45,691 bases of DNA from Actinomycetes bacterium (lineage in GTDB: Bacteria; Actinomycetota; Actinomycetes; Propionibacteriales; Propionibacteriaceae), in contig JAUHXZ010000016.1 in assembly GCA_030426725.1 (NCBI GenBank), positions 1 to 45,691 on the forward strand, read 5' to 3'. The notes beneath the pieces are model-generated. The model was not told the origin of the DNA. It saw only the letters and a list, made by a program, of their open reading frames with translations, and searched no databases. Position numbers and translations under genes: made by a program. Positions 24,518-33,895 of the stretch are shown here, piece after piece; position 1 is the stretch's first letter, and each line of letters begins with the position of its first letter.

Positions 24518-24967
24518 ATGGAGAACTCTGATCTTTTCATCTGCATCGATCACGTCGGCCTGGCCGTCCCGGACCTCGACGAGGCCATCAAGTTCCATTC
24601 CGAGGTCTTCGGCTGGCGTGAGCTCCACCGCGAGGTGAACGAGGAGCAGGGCGTCGCCGAGGCGATGATCGGCACCGGCGAGCAGGGCGTCGAGAACGCC
24701 AAGATCCAACTCCTCGCCCCCCTGAACGAGAACTCGACCATCGCGAAGTTCCTCTCCAAGAACGGGCCCGGCATGCAGCAGCTCGCCTACCGCGTGGCCG
24801 ACCTCGACCACGTCAGCGCCGTCCTCAAGGAGCGCGGCATGCGTCTGCTGTTCCCCGAGGCGAAGCGCGGCACCGCCGGTTCCCGCATCAACTTCGTCCA
24901 CCCGAAGGATGCCCGTGGCGTTCTCCTCGAGCTCGTGGAGCTTCCGAAGGACTCCGCCGAGCACTGA
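24518..24967 (+). CDS. mce: Methylmalonyl-CoA epimerase (VOC family) with Gln in place of a metal-ligand His
   Basis: Converts (2S)- and (2R)-methylmalonyl-CoA in propionate metabolism. The 149-residue VOC-fold protein aligns along its length with the Propionibacterium enzyme: LFICIDHVGLAVPDLDEA at the start, FGWRELHRE near 31-39, RINFVHPKDARGVLLELVE at the end. Family metal ligands correspond to His12, Gln64 and Glu138, all present. The fourth, a His in the usual HHMAW/HHIAF motif, is Gln88 here (GMQQLAYRV, residues 85-93), and its His neighbour is also Gln. Activity is therefore probable but not certain. A cobalamin adenosyltransferase 4.9 kb downstream supports the pathway. A 12-bp hairpin follows the gene. 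Confidence 0.88.
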   Translation: MENSDLFICIDHVGLAVPDLDEAIKFHSEVFGWRELHREVNEEQGVAEAMIGTGEQGVENAKIQLLAPLNENSTIAKFLSKNGPGMQQLAYRVADLDHVSAVLKERGMRLLFPEAKRGTAGSRINFVHPKDARGVLLELVELPKDSAEH

Positions 24968-24988
24968 GCCGACCCACGACTCCGTTCA

Positions 24989-25018
24989 CGGGGCGGGACG
25001 CGCGGGCGTCCCGCCCCG
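24989..25018 (+). terminator. Hairpin terminator after the epimerase gene
   Basis: A perfect 12-bp GC-rich stem (24989-25000 with 25007-25018) with a 6-nt loop, 22 nt after the stop. There is no T-tract, so it may be a weak or T-less terminator, as is usual in high-GC actinobacteria. Confidence 0.55.
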
Positions 25019-25084
25019 CTGCCGTGCCACCGAACGGCTACTCTCGGAGTGGAACTCGACCGGGCCGGTGAAAGGAGCCTCGAC

Positions 25085-26158
25085 ATGTCCTCCACGGGCA
25101 ATGAATTCGACAGCGAGGAGACAGGCCTCAACCTGTTCGACGACCGGGCGACGGCGGCGGGCAGTTTCCCGCATTCGATGCTGGGCTACGACCGCCACGC
25201 CGTCGACACCTACGTGCGCGAGGTGGAATCGCAGGTCAGCCAGCTGAAGATGCAGGTGCGCGAACGCACCCGCGAGATCGAGTTCATCCAGCAGCAACAG
25301 GGCAAGACGGACTTCACCAGGCTGGGCGCGCACGCCACGGGACTCCTCCGCGCCGCCGAGGCGCAGGCCTCCGACATCGTCACCCAGGCGATGCACGAGG
25401 GCGAACGGATCAAGACCGAGGCGCGCAGGACCGCCGCCGCGCTGCGCGAGGCGGCCCAGCAGGAGGCGGACGACGTGCGGCTGACGGGTCTGGCGGGGCT
25501 CAGGGACCTGCGTCAGCAGCAGGCCGAGGTCGGCAAACAGACCCTGGAGTCGGCCCGCCGCGACGGCGACCTCATCACCGCCGACGCCCGGATCAAGGCG
25601 GAGTCGCTCGTCGAGGCGGCCACCCTCCGCGCCTCCTCCCTGGTCGAGGCGGCCACCGCGGAGGCGACCCGACTCACCCAGGAGGCCGGGCGCTCCGCCA
25701 CCGAGACCCGGCTCGAGGCCGAGCGCTCCGCCGAACGGTCGGCCAACAAGGCTGCGGAGGCCGCCAGGGAGACGGAGAACCTCGTCAGCGCCCGCCTCGC
25801 CGCGGCCGAGAAGTCGGCCGCCGAGGCCGAGACCCGGATCACCGCCGCCCGTGAGGAGGCCCAGCGGATCCGCGCCGAGGCTGTCGCTTCCGCGGAGGAG
25901 ATCCGGCTCGGCGCCATGCGGCAGAGCGAGGACACGCTGGCCACTCTCCGCGAACGCACGCGGGAGGCCGAGACCGCCCTCGAGGAGCGCGTGGCCTGGC
26001 GAAAGGAGCAGCTCGAGCGCGAGATCGGAACGCTGGAGGCCCGGCGCCGCGCCGCGGTGTCGCAACTCAAGAACATCAAGGCCCTCGCAGAGGAGTCCGA
26101 GGACGGCTTCGAGAACGAGGCCACGACCATCATCGAGAAGGACGACGGAGTCCAGTGA
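25085..26158 (+). CDS. DivIVA-like coiled-coil protein
   Basis: A 357-residue protein dominated by Ala/Glu/Arg-rich coiled coil from about residue 60 to 340. Residues about 28-60 (MLGYDRHAVDTYVREVESQV) match the DivIVA N-terminal pattern (GYd...Vd.fv) that senses curved membrane at cell poles. Family members such as Wag31 organise polar growth; this one is longer and could instead be a general cytoskeletal scaffold. The ATG at 25085 is chosen because GAAAGGAG precedes it by 7 nt; an in-frame GTG at 25049 lacks one. TACTCT at 25039-25044 could be its -10. Its stop overlaps the next gene by GTGA, coupling it to a membrane transporter. Confidence 0.78.
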   Translation: MSSTGNEFDSEETGLNLFDDRATAAGSFPHSMLGYDRHAVDTYVREVESQVSQLKMQVRERTREIEFIQQQQGKTDFTRLGAHATGLLRAAEAQASDIVTQAMHEGERIKTEARRTAAALREAAQQEADDVRLTGLAGLRDLRQQQAEVGKQTLESARRDGDLITADARIKAESLVEAATLRASSLVEAATAEATRLTQEAGRSATETRLEAERSAERSANKAAEAARETENLVSARLAAAEKSAAEAETRITAAREEAQRIRAEAVASAEEIRLGAMRQSEDTLATLRERTREAETALEERVAWRKEQLEREIGTLEARRRAAVSQLKNIKALAEESEDGFENEATTIIEKDDGVQ

Positions 26159-27411
26159 CACAAGCCGACGGCGACGATCCGCCCGCCACAGGACAGGGCG
26201 CGCCCCAGGCGCCCGGGGAACCCCCCGCCCCCGCCAAGCGCTCCAGGTCCACCAAATCGCCCCGGCGCCTGCTCCGCAACGCGGCGGGACGGGTGCGGCG
26301 TGACGCCCAGACCCTTCTCACCCCCACACCCGAGCCGGTCCTCATGCCGGTCCCGTTCACTCCCCCGGCCGCCGATGAGAAGCCGCGTTGGCCCAACCCC
26401 TTCCTGTTCGGGTTCCTCGGCGCCCTCGGCGTGCTGGTGGCGGTCGCCCTCGCGCAGGCCGTCCTCACCGTCCAGAGCGTCCTCATTCTCGCCGTGCTGG
26501 CGCTCTTCCTGGCTCTCGGGCTGAGCCCCGCCGTCGACTTCCTCACCCGACGCCGCGTCCCGCGCGGCTTCGCGGTCAGCATCGTCGCGCTGGCCCTCCT
26601 CGCCATCATGGCTCTCGGTGTCGTCGCGCTCGTCCCGGTGCTCACGCAGCAGACCGGCACCCTGATGCGGAATCTCCCCGTGCTGCTCAACAACCTCGCG
26701 CAGCATCCGCAACTCGCCGAGTGGGAGGCCGAGTACGACCTCACGGGATCGATCACCCGCTACGTGTCCTCGGGATCGCTCATCAACAACGTCTTCGGCG
26801 GGCTGTGGGGCGCCGGCCGGCTGGTGGCGAACCTGGTCTTCTCCGTCATCGTCACACTGGTGCTGACCACCTACTTCCTCGCCTCCCTGCCGTCGATCAA
26901 GGAGACCATCTACTCGATGGCGCCGGGCAGCCGCAGGGCGCGTGCCAAGTACCTCGCCGAGCAGATCTTCGGCGGCGTGTCCGGCTACATCAACGGGATG
27001 TTCATCATCGTCACGGTGGCGTCGGTGTCGTCGTTCATCTTCATGAACTTCGCCGGGCTCGGCAGCTACTCGCTGGCCCTGGCGTTCGTCGTCGCGATCT
27101 TCTGCTTCATCCCGGTGGTGGGGTCCTACATCGCGATGGTGGTGGTCGCGATCGTGGGATTCGCCGTCGAACCGGCCATCGGCATCGCGACGGTCATCTA
27201 CTTCCTCATCTACATGCAGTTCGACGCCTACCTCATCTACCCCAACGTCATGAAGCGCACCGTCAAGGTGCCGGGGGCGCTGGTGGTGCTGTCGGCGATC
27301 ATCGGCGGCATGCTGTTCGGGGTGATCGGCGCCATCATCGCCATCCCCACGACCGCCGCGGTGCTGCTGCTCTACCGCGAGATCGTGCAGCCTGCGCTGG
27401 ACGCCTCCTGA
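26155..27411 (+). CDS. AI-2E family transporter (PerM-like)
   Basis: Polytopic membrane protein of 418 residues. About 80 N-terminal residues are Pro/Ala/Arg-rich and probably disordered, followed by PNPFLFGFLGALGVLV and some eight hydrophobic segments. The C-terminal family signature is clear: YLIYPNVMKRTVKVPGALVV near 360, then a glycine-rich segment near 382-395 and IIAIPTTAAVLLLYREIV. Members are proposed exporters of small molecules (AI-2, indole) or sodium/proton antiporters; the substrate here cannot be inferred. The GTG start overlaps the DivIVA-like stop (GTGA at 26155-26158), so both are made together, perhaps at the same membrane site. Confidence 0.88.
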   Translation: MTQADGDDPPATGQGAPQAPGEPPAPAKRSRSTKSPRRLLRNAAGRVRRDAQTLLTPTPEPVLMPVPFTPPAADEKPRWPNPFLFGFLGALGVLVAVALAQAVLTVQSVLILAVLALFLALGLSPAVDFLTRRRVPRGFAVSIVALALLAIMALGVVALVPVLTQQTGTLMRNLPVLLNNLAQHPQLAEWEAEYDLTGSITRYVSSGSLINNVFGGLWGAGRLVANLVFSVIVTLVLTTYFLASLPSIKETIYSMAPGSRRARAKYLAEQIFGGVSGYINGMFIIVTVASVSSFIFMNFAGLGSYSLALAFVVAIFCFIPVVGSYIAMVVVAIVGFAVEPAIGIATVIYFLIYMQFDAYLIYPNVMKRTVKVPGALVVLSAIIGGMLFGVIGAIIAIPTTAAVLLLYREIVQPALDAS

Positions 27412-27422
27412 CCGGGAATTGA

Positions 27423-27428
27423 TAGGGT
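27423..27428 (+). promoter_or_regulatory. -10 element for nucS, probably leaderless
   Basis: TAGGGT ends 6 nt before the GTG at 27435. A TGGACG at 27398-27403 could be a -35, with a somewhat long 19-nt spacer. No Shine-Dalgarno is present in between. Confidence 0.45.
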
Positions 27429-27434
27429 GAGCCG

Positions 27435-28130
27435 GTGCGTTTGGTCGTAGCGAAGTGTCAGGTGGACTACGTGGGCAGGCTCACCGCCCACCTCCCGATG
27501 GCCACCCGGCTCATCCTCGTGAAGGCCGACGGGTCGGTGTCGGTCCACGCCGACGACCGTGCCTACAAGCCCCTCAACTGGATGAGCCCGCCGTGCACGC
27601 TCACCGTGGGGGCCCCCGACGACGAAGCGGCCGACGCCCTCGGCGTCACCGAGGTATGGCAGGTCAAGTCGAAGGACGGCGACACGCTGCGGATATCGCT
27701 GGCCGACGTGTTGCACGACTCCGACCACGACCTCGGTCTCGATCCGGGCCTGCAGAAGGATGGCGTGGAGGCGCACCTGCAGGCGCTGCTCGCTGAGCAT
27801 CCCACCACCCTGGGCGACGGCATGTCTCTCGTCCAGCGCGAGTACCTGACCCCGATCGGTCCGGTCGATCTCCTGCTGCGGGACCCGGCGGGCGCCTACG
27901 TCGCCGTCGAGGTGAAGCGGCGCGGCGAGATCGACGGCGTCGAGCAGTTGACCCGCTACCTGGATCTGATGAACCGCGACCCGCACCTGGCCCCGGTCCG
28001 GGGGATCTTCGCCGGGCAGCAGATCAAGCCGCAGGCCCGCACGCTGGCCGCCGACCGGGGCATCGAGTGGCGGCTCATCGACTACGACGTCCTGCGTGGC
28101 CTCGACAACGCCGACGAACGGCTGTTCTAG
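27435..28130 (+). CDS. nucS: Mismatch-specific endonuclease NucS/EndoMS
   Basis: Cleaves both strands at mismatches in the non-canonical mismatch repair of actinobacteria and archaea, which lack MutS/MutL. The 231-residue product has an N-terminal dimerisation/DNA-binding domain ([26 protein letters not shown] near 48-56) and a RecB-like nuclease domain. Catalytic residues are seen as Asp145 in GPVDLLLRD and Glu159-x-Lys161 in [20 protein letters not shown] and WRLIDY follow. The extreme C-terminus ADERLF resembles a sliding-clamp-binding tail. The GTG start is supported by the leaderless -10. Its stop shares a base with the GTG of the next gene, so the zinc-ribbon protein is produced with it. 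Confidence 0.95.
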   Translation: MRLVVAKCQVDYVGRLTAHLPMATRLILVKADGSVSVHADDRAYKPLNWMSPPCTLTVGAPDDEAADALGVTEVWQVKSKDGDTLRISLADVLHDSDHDLGLDPGLQKDGVEAHLQALLAEHPTTLGDGMSLVQREYLTPIGPVDLLLRDPAGAYVAVEVKRRGEIDGVEQLTRYLDLMNRDPHLAPVRGIFAGQQIKPQARTLAADRGIEWRLIDYDVLRGLDNADERLF

Positions 28131-28405
28131 TGGCGAAGCGTCCCTCCAAACACCTCCGCGCACCGCGACCACTGCTGGCCGGCGGGTCGCAGCGCCGCGT
28201 CGGCAAGGCCGGCGGCTCATTCGTCGTGCGTGACGTCCCGGCGCACCGGGCCACCAAGGAGTACCGTTGCCCCGGGTGTCAGCAGCGCATCGCGCCGGGC
28301 ACGCCGCACGTCGTCGCGTGGCCCGACACGCCGCCGCTCGGCGCCGACACTGGGCTGGAGGTCCGACGACATTGGCACACGCACTGCTGGCGGCAGGCAC
28401 GATGA
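28130..28405 (+). CDS. Conserved small zinc-ribbon-like protein downstream of nucS
   Basis: A basic 91-residue protein. The N-terminal 40 residues are Arg/Lys/Pro-rich (KRPSKHLRAPRPLL). The core carries CPGC (Cys47, Cys50), His60 in GTPHVVAWP, and HWHTHC with His81, His83, His85 and Cys86, enough for one zinc site of the Cys2/His-Cys kind. I recognise the pattern as a conserved actinobacterial hypothetical protein, sometimes mislabelled ATP/GTP-binding, but know no function. The GTG start uses the last G of the nucS TAG stop. The stop overlaps the next ATG (ATGA). Sandwiching between nucS and a hydrolase with overlaps on both sides argues for constant co-production with NucS. Confidence 0.8.
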   Translation: MAKRPSKHLRAPRPLLAGGSQRRVGKAGGSFVVRDVPAHRATKEYRCPGCQQRIAPGTPHVVAWPDTPPLGADTGLEVRRHWHTHCWRQAR

Positions 28406-29175
28406 CTCTCCATGAGATGGTTGTCGGCTCCGGCGACACACCGGTGGTCTTCCTCCACGGCCTGTTCGGACAGGGCAAGAACTTCGGCACCGTCGCGACC
28501 CGGCTCAAGGACGACGCGACCTGCCACCTCGTTGACCTGCCCAACCACGGGCGCTCCTCGTGGACGGAGTCGTTCTCGCTGGACGGCCAGGCCGACGTGG
28601 TGGGCGACTGGCTCGAGGAGCGGTTCGACGGCCCCGTCGCGCTGATCGGTCACTCGCTCGGCGGGAAGATCGCGATGCGGCTCGCCCTGCGTCGCCCGGC
28701 CCTGGTGGACCGGCTCATGGTCGTCGACATCTCGCCCGCCCGCAACGTCGCGGCGGCGCAGTTCGTCAACCTGGTCGCCGCGCTGCGCACCCTGGATCTC
28801 GACACGGTCACGTCGCGCACCGAGGCCGATGAGAACCTCACGGAGCTCATCCCCGACGACACCGTCCGCCGCTTCCTGCTGCAGAACCTCCGCCGCCGGG
28901 GCCAGAGCTGGTCCTGGCAGGCGAACCTCGACCTGCTGGGCGACTCCCTGCACGCCGTCGGCGGCTGGCCGGCGATGGAGGGCAGGTACGACGGTCCTGT
29001 TCTGTGGGTCGCAGGCGGCCGCTCCCCCTATGTCCAGCCCGAGCATCTGGAGCCGATGCGGCAGCTCTTCCCGCGGGTCCTGCAGGTCACGCTGAAGAAC
29101 GCCGGCCACTGGGTCCACGCCGACGACCCCGACGGCTTCGTTGCCGTGGTGCGCCACCTGCTGGCGATGTCCTGA
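28402..29175 (+). CDS. Alpha/beta hydrolase, YbfF-like esterase
   Basis: Cytoplasmic hydrolase of 257 residues. Seen: the oxyanion region VVFLHGLFGQGKNF near 15-28, DLPNHGRS near 45-52, the nucleophile elbow GHSLGG near 83-88, VVDISPA after it (typical of YbfF-like esterases) and the catalytic His in NAGHWVHAD near the C-terminus. The acid is probably an Asp or Glu near the middle; it cannot be fixed by eye. The substrate is unknown. The ATG overlaps the preceding stop by 4 nt, making it the third gene of the nucS unit. It converges on the cyclophilin gene with a 6-nt gap. Confidence 0.88.
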   Translation: MTLHEMVVGSGDTPVVFLHGLFGQGKNFGTVATRLKDDATCHLVDLPNHGRSSWTESFSLDGQADVVGDWLEERFDGPVALIGHSLGGKIAMRLALRRPALVDRLMVVDISPARNVAAAQFVNLVAALRTLDLDTVTSRTEADENLTELIPDDTVRRFLLQNLRRRGQSWSWQANLDLLGDSLHAVGGWPAMEGRYDGPVLWVAGGRSPYVQPEHLEPMRQLFPRVLQVTLKNAGHWVHADDPDGFVAVVRHLLAMS

Positions 29176-29181
29176 GAACGC

Positions 29182-29841
29182 TCAGCCGAGGGTGACGGAC
29201 TCGATCCGTGCCTCAGCGATGGGCGAGACCTGATCGGCCCCGTCGACGCCCTGCGCGGCGATCCCCGCGATGACGTCCAGCCCCGCTTGGTCCATCGTCC
29301 CGAACACGGTGTACTCGGGCGGCAGCGGCGTGTCGGCCCACACCAGGAAGAACTGCGAACCGCCGGTGTTGGGTGGCTGCCGCTTCGCCATCGCGACGGT
29401 GCCGGGCGGGTAGGTGGTGTCGTCGTCGACCTCGTCCGGGATCGTGTAACCGGGGCCGCCGGTCCCGGTCGCGGTGGGGTCCCCGCACTGCAGGATGAAG
29501 ATGCCGAAGTCGACAAGACGGTGGCAGTCCGTGTCGTCGTAATAGCCCTGCTCGGCCAGCGACATGAACGAGTTGACGGTGCAGGGGGCCTGAGCCCGGT
29601 CGAGCGTGAGCCCGACCTCCCCGGCCGTCATGTTGAGCGTCGCCGTGACGGTGCCCTGGTCGGGCACGTTCTCGCCGGGGGGCGGGTCGACCGCACGGGC
29701 CGGCTCACCGTCGGGCGGGTACTCACACGTCACACCCGTGGCCGCCGCCACATCGTCTCCGGCCGAGTCGTTGGCGTTCTGGCAGCCGACCAGAGCGAGG
29801 AGCGCCGCGGCGGCGATGACGGGCAGTGGAGGTGTGCGCAC
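29182..29841 (-). CDS. Cyclophilin-type peptidyl-prolyl isomerase lipoprotein
   Basis: Extracytoplasmic folding catalyst of 219 residues. A signal peptide ends in lipobox LVGC (Cys20), then an acidic linker. The cyclophilin domain spans about 62-219: TLNMTAGEVGLTLDRAQAPC, NSFMSLAEQGYYD, the active-site His-Arg at 107-108 (CHRLVD), GFGxxQ equivalent FILQCGDP, MAKRQPPNTGGSQFFL and VFGTMDQAGLDV. The catalytic Arg108 is kept. Four cysteines beyond the lipid anchor (39, 87, 106, 119) could form disulfides outside the membrane. The GTG start leaves a short N-region. GTGACC-N18-CAAGCT ends 7 nt before the start on the minus strand and may be its promoter. It diverges from the adenosyltransferase gene. 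Confidence 0.88.
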   Translation of the reverse strand: MRTPPLPVIAAAALLALVGCQNANDSAGDDVAAATGVTCEYPPDGEPARAVDPPPGENVPDQGTVTATLNMTAGEVGLTLDRAQAPCTVNSFMSLAEQGYYDDTDCHRLVDFGIFILQCGDPTATGTGGPGYTIPDEVDDDTTYPPGTVAMAKRQPPNTGGSQFFLVWADTPLPPEYTVFGTMDQAGLDVIAGIAAQGVDGADQVSPIAEARIESVTLG

Positions 29842-29857
29842 GGCGACCAGCTTGGCA

Positions 29858-29863
29858 TAGATT
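29858..29863 (+). promoter_or_regulatory. -10 element for the cobalamin adenosyltransferase gene, leaderless
   Basis: TAGATT ends 7 nt before the ATG at 29871 in a 29-nt divergent gap. No Shine-Dalgarno lies between; no good -35 is visible. Confidence 0.5.
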
Positions 29864-29870
29864 GGGACAT

Positions 29871-30476
29871 ATGGTCACACTCTCGAAGATCTACACCCGC
29901 ACCGGCGACGCCGGCTCCACCCGGCTCTCCGACAACTCGGAGGTGCGCAAGACGGACCTTCGGGTGGAGGCGTACGGCCAGGTCGACGAGGCGAACGCCA
30001 TCATCGGTGTCGCCGTGTCGACCGGTGCGCTCCCTGACCGCCTGGTGCAGATGCTCTCCCTCATCAGCAACGAACTCTTCGATGTGGGCGCCGATCTCGC
30101 GACCCCCCTCAACCCCTCGCCGCCGTGGCCGGCGCTGCGGATCGAGCCCCGTTCGGTGGAGCGGCTCGAGGCCTTCTGCGACGAGCTCCAGGAGACCCTG
30201 CCCGTCCTGCGCAGCTTCATCCTGCCCGGCGGCAACCCGGGCGGCGCACAGCTGCACGTGGCCCGCACCGTGACCCGCCGCGCCGAGCGCGCCGCCTGGC
30301 GCTGCGTCGAGGCGCACGGCACCGATCCCGACGGCGGCGTCAACATGGCGGCCGTGACCTACCTCAACCGGTTGTCGGATCTGCTGTTCATCATGTCGCG
30401 TGCCGCCAACGGCACCGAGGGCGAAATCCTCTGGGTGCCGGGCACCGACCGGGAGAAGCCCGAGGGGGCCCGCTAG
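29871..30476 (+). CDS. Cob(I)yrinic acid a,c-diamide adenosyltransferase, PduO type
   Basis: Forms adenosylcobalamin from cob(I)alamin and ATP; 201 residues, a helical bundle acting as a trimer. The N-terminal ATP-binding loop is YTRTGDAGSTRL (8-19), followed by RVEAYGQVDEANA (31-43). Further on come FILPGGNPGGAQLHVARTV, RRAERAAW and VNMAAVTYLNRLSDLLFIMSR. All are PduO signatures, distinct from the CobA/BtuR family. The ATG is supported by the leaderless -10. Its product is the cofactor of methylmalonyl-CoA mutase, linking it to the epimerase at 24518. No cobalamin riboswitch is visible upstream, and the short 29-nt gap excludes one. Confidence 0.94.
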   Translation: MVTLSKIYTRTGDAGSTRLSDNSEVRKTDLRVEAYGQVDEANAIIGVAVSTGALPDRLVQMLSLISNELFDVGADLATPLNPSPPWPALRIEPRSVERLEAFCDELQETLPVLRSFILPGGNPGGAQLHVARTVTRRAERAAWRCVEAHGTDPDGGVNMAAVTYLNRLSDLLFIMSRAANGTEGEILWVPGTDREKPEGAR

Positions 30477-30485
30477 CAGACCTCG

Positions 30486-30516
30486 GCGTCAGGGGCCCAC
30501 GACGGGTCCCTGACGC
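30486..30516. terminator. Bidirectional hairpin between the adenosyltransferase and DUF2550 genes
   Basis: A 13-bp stem (30486-30498 with 30504-30516) with a 5-nt loop; one pair is G-U in the plus-strand RNA. It fills the 46-nt convergent gap. No T-tract. Confidence 0.65.
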
Positions 30517-30522
30517 GGATCG

Positions 30523-30984
30523 CTACCGCGGGGAGTCGGCGCTGCCCGGGAAGTAGTGGCTTCCGGGCGGGGCGGACTCCAGCCAGCTCATCAGAGCGAG
30601 CACCTCGTCGCGGGACATCGCCAGGGTGTGCAGGTGCCCGGTGACGCGGTCCCGCACCGTGATGATGGTCGAGTCGGCGAACAGCGCGATCGCCTCGAGC
30701 CCCTCGGGCTGCCGCTGGTGGACATAGACCGTCCCGGCGCGCTGCAGCACGAGCTTCGGCTTGAGGGCCAGCGAGAACGACCTGAACCATTCAAGGGTCT
30801 CGCCGCGGTAGCGTGCCAGGCCCAGAGCCCAGCCGTGCCCCGGGGTCTCGTCGCGGAGCCTGTGAGCGCAATCAAAAAGGCCGCCCTGGCCGGTGAGCCA
30901 GCGGCGGCGGATGTAGAGCAGCACGAAGGGCAGGAGGATGACCGCGACGACGACCAGCGTCGCAGTGACGAACTCCCACGGCAT
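30523..30984 (-). CDS. DUF2550 membrane-anchored protein
   Basis: Protein of 153 residues with one N-terminal hydrophobic segment (about 7-25: LVVVAVILLPFVLLYI) followed by RRRWLTGQGGLFDC, the hallmark start of DUF2550. The rest is a soluble beta-rich domain (GHGWALGLARYRGETLEWFR). Function is unknown. It is the gene immediately after atpC, the same place held by its homologue in mycobacteria (Rv1312), so the link to the ATP synthase operon is conserved. A weak stem-loop at 31025-31061 lies in the 89-nt gap to atpC. Confidence 0.85.
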   Translation of the reverse strand: MPWEFVTATLVVVAVILLPFVLLYIRRRWLTGQGGLFDCAHRLRDETPGHGWALGLARYRGETLEWFRSFSLALKPKLVLQRAGTVYVHQRQPEGLEAIALFADSTIITVRDRVTGHLHTLAMSRDEVLALMSWLESAPPGSHYFPGSADSPR

Positions 30985-31024
30985 GCAGCCCTACTTCTTC
31001 CCGGGGCCCGCGCCCCCACTATGT

Positions 31025-31061
31025 GTTCAGGGCAGCCCCCCAACGGAGAGCCGCCCTGAAC
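31025..31061 (-). terminator. Weak stem-loop after atpC
   Basis: Nine paired bases (31025-31033 with 31053-31061) with a 19-nt loop, 13 nt beyond the atpC stop on the minus strand. There is no T-tract; it may end or attenuate the atp transcript before DUF2550. Confidence 0.4.
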
Positions 31062-31073
31062 GGTGGTTGTTGC

Positions 31074-31514
31074 CTAGGTCGCCGACCCATCCCCGGCGTC
31101 GGCCTTGTTCTGCAGATACCTCTCGCCGGCGCGGATCTGCGCCTGGAGGATCCGCAGGTGGTGGAACTCGTCGTCGTTTGCCTCGCCGCGGAGCGCCTTG
31201 GCCTCGAGGGTCGACGCCTCACGGCGCGCCTCCTCCAGGCCTACCTCATGCCCCAGCGTGGCCTCCTGGGCCAGCACGGACACGTGGTTGCGCGCCACCG
31301 AGATGTAGCCGCCGTCGACCGCGAGGGACTCGCTGCGCCCGTCGGCCGTGACGATCTCCACCAGGCAGGGCACCATGAGCGCCAGCAGCGGTTCGTGGCC
31401 CGGCAGGATGCCGATGTCACCCTCCACCGTGCGCGCGATGATGTTGACCGCCTGACCGGACCAGACGAGCCGGTCCGCCGCGACGACCTCTACCTCCAAC
31501 GGGGGCCGTGCCAC
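31074..31514 (-). CDS. atpC: ATP synthase F1 subunit epsilon
   Basis: Central-stalk subunit of 146 residues. The N-terminal beta sandwich (LEVEVVAADRLVWSGQA, GDIGILPGHEPLLALM) is standard, followed by a two-helix C-terminal domain (EARREASTLEAKAL...) ending in an acidic tail. The GTG start is 2 nt from the atpD stop, in keeping with tight coupling. Last structural gene of the operon. Confidence 0.96.
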   Translation of the reverse strand: MARPPLEVEVVAADRLVWSGQAVNIIARTVEGDIGILPGHEPLLALMVPCLVEIVTADGRSESLAVDGGYISVARNHVSVLAQEATLGHEVGLEEARREASTLEAKALRGEANDDEFHHLRILQAQIRAGERYLQNKADAGDGSAT

Positions 31515-31516
31515 GA

Positions 31517-33891
<2,375 letters not shown>

Positions 33892-33895
33892 GGAA

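Noticed and set aside
29842..29870. Possible cobalamin riboswitch before the adenosyltransferase gene
   Set aside because: The gap is only 29 nt, far shorter than the roughly 200-nt cobalamin aptamer.
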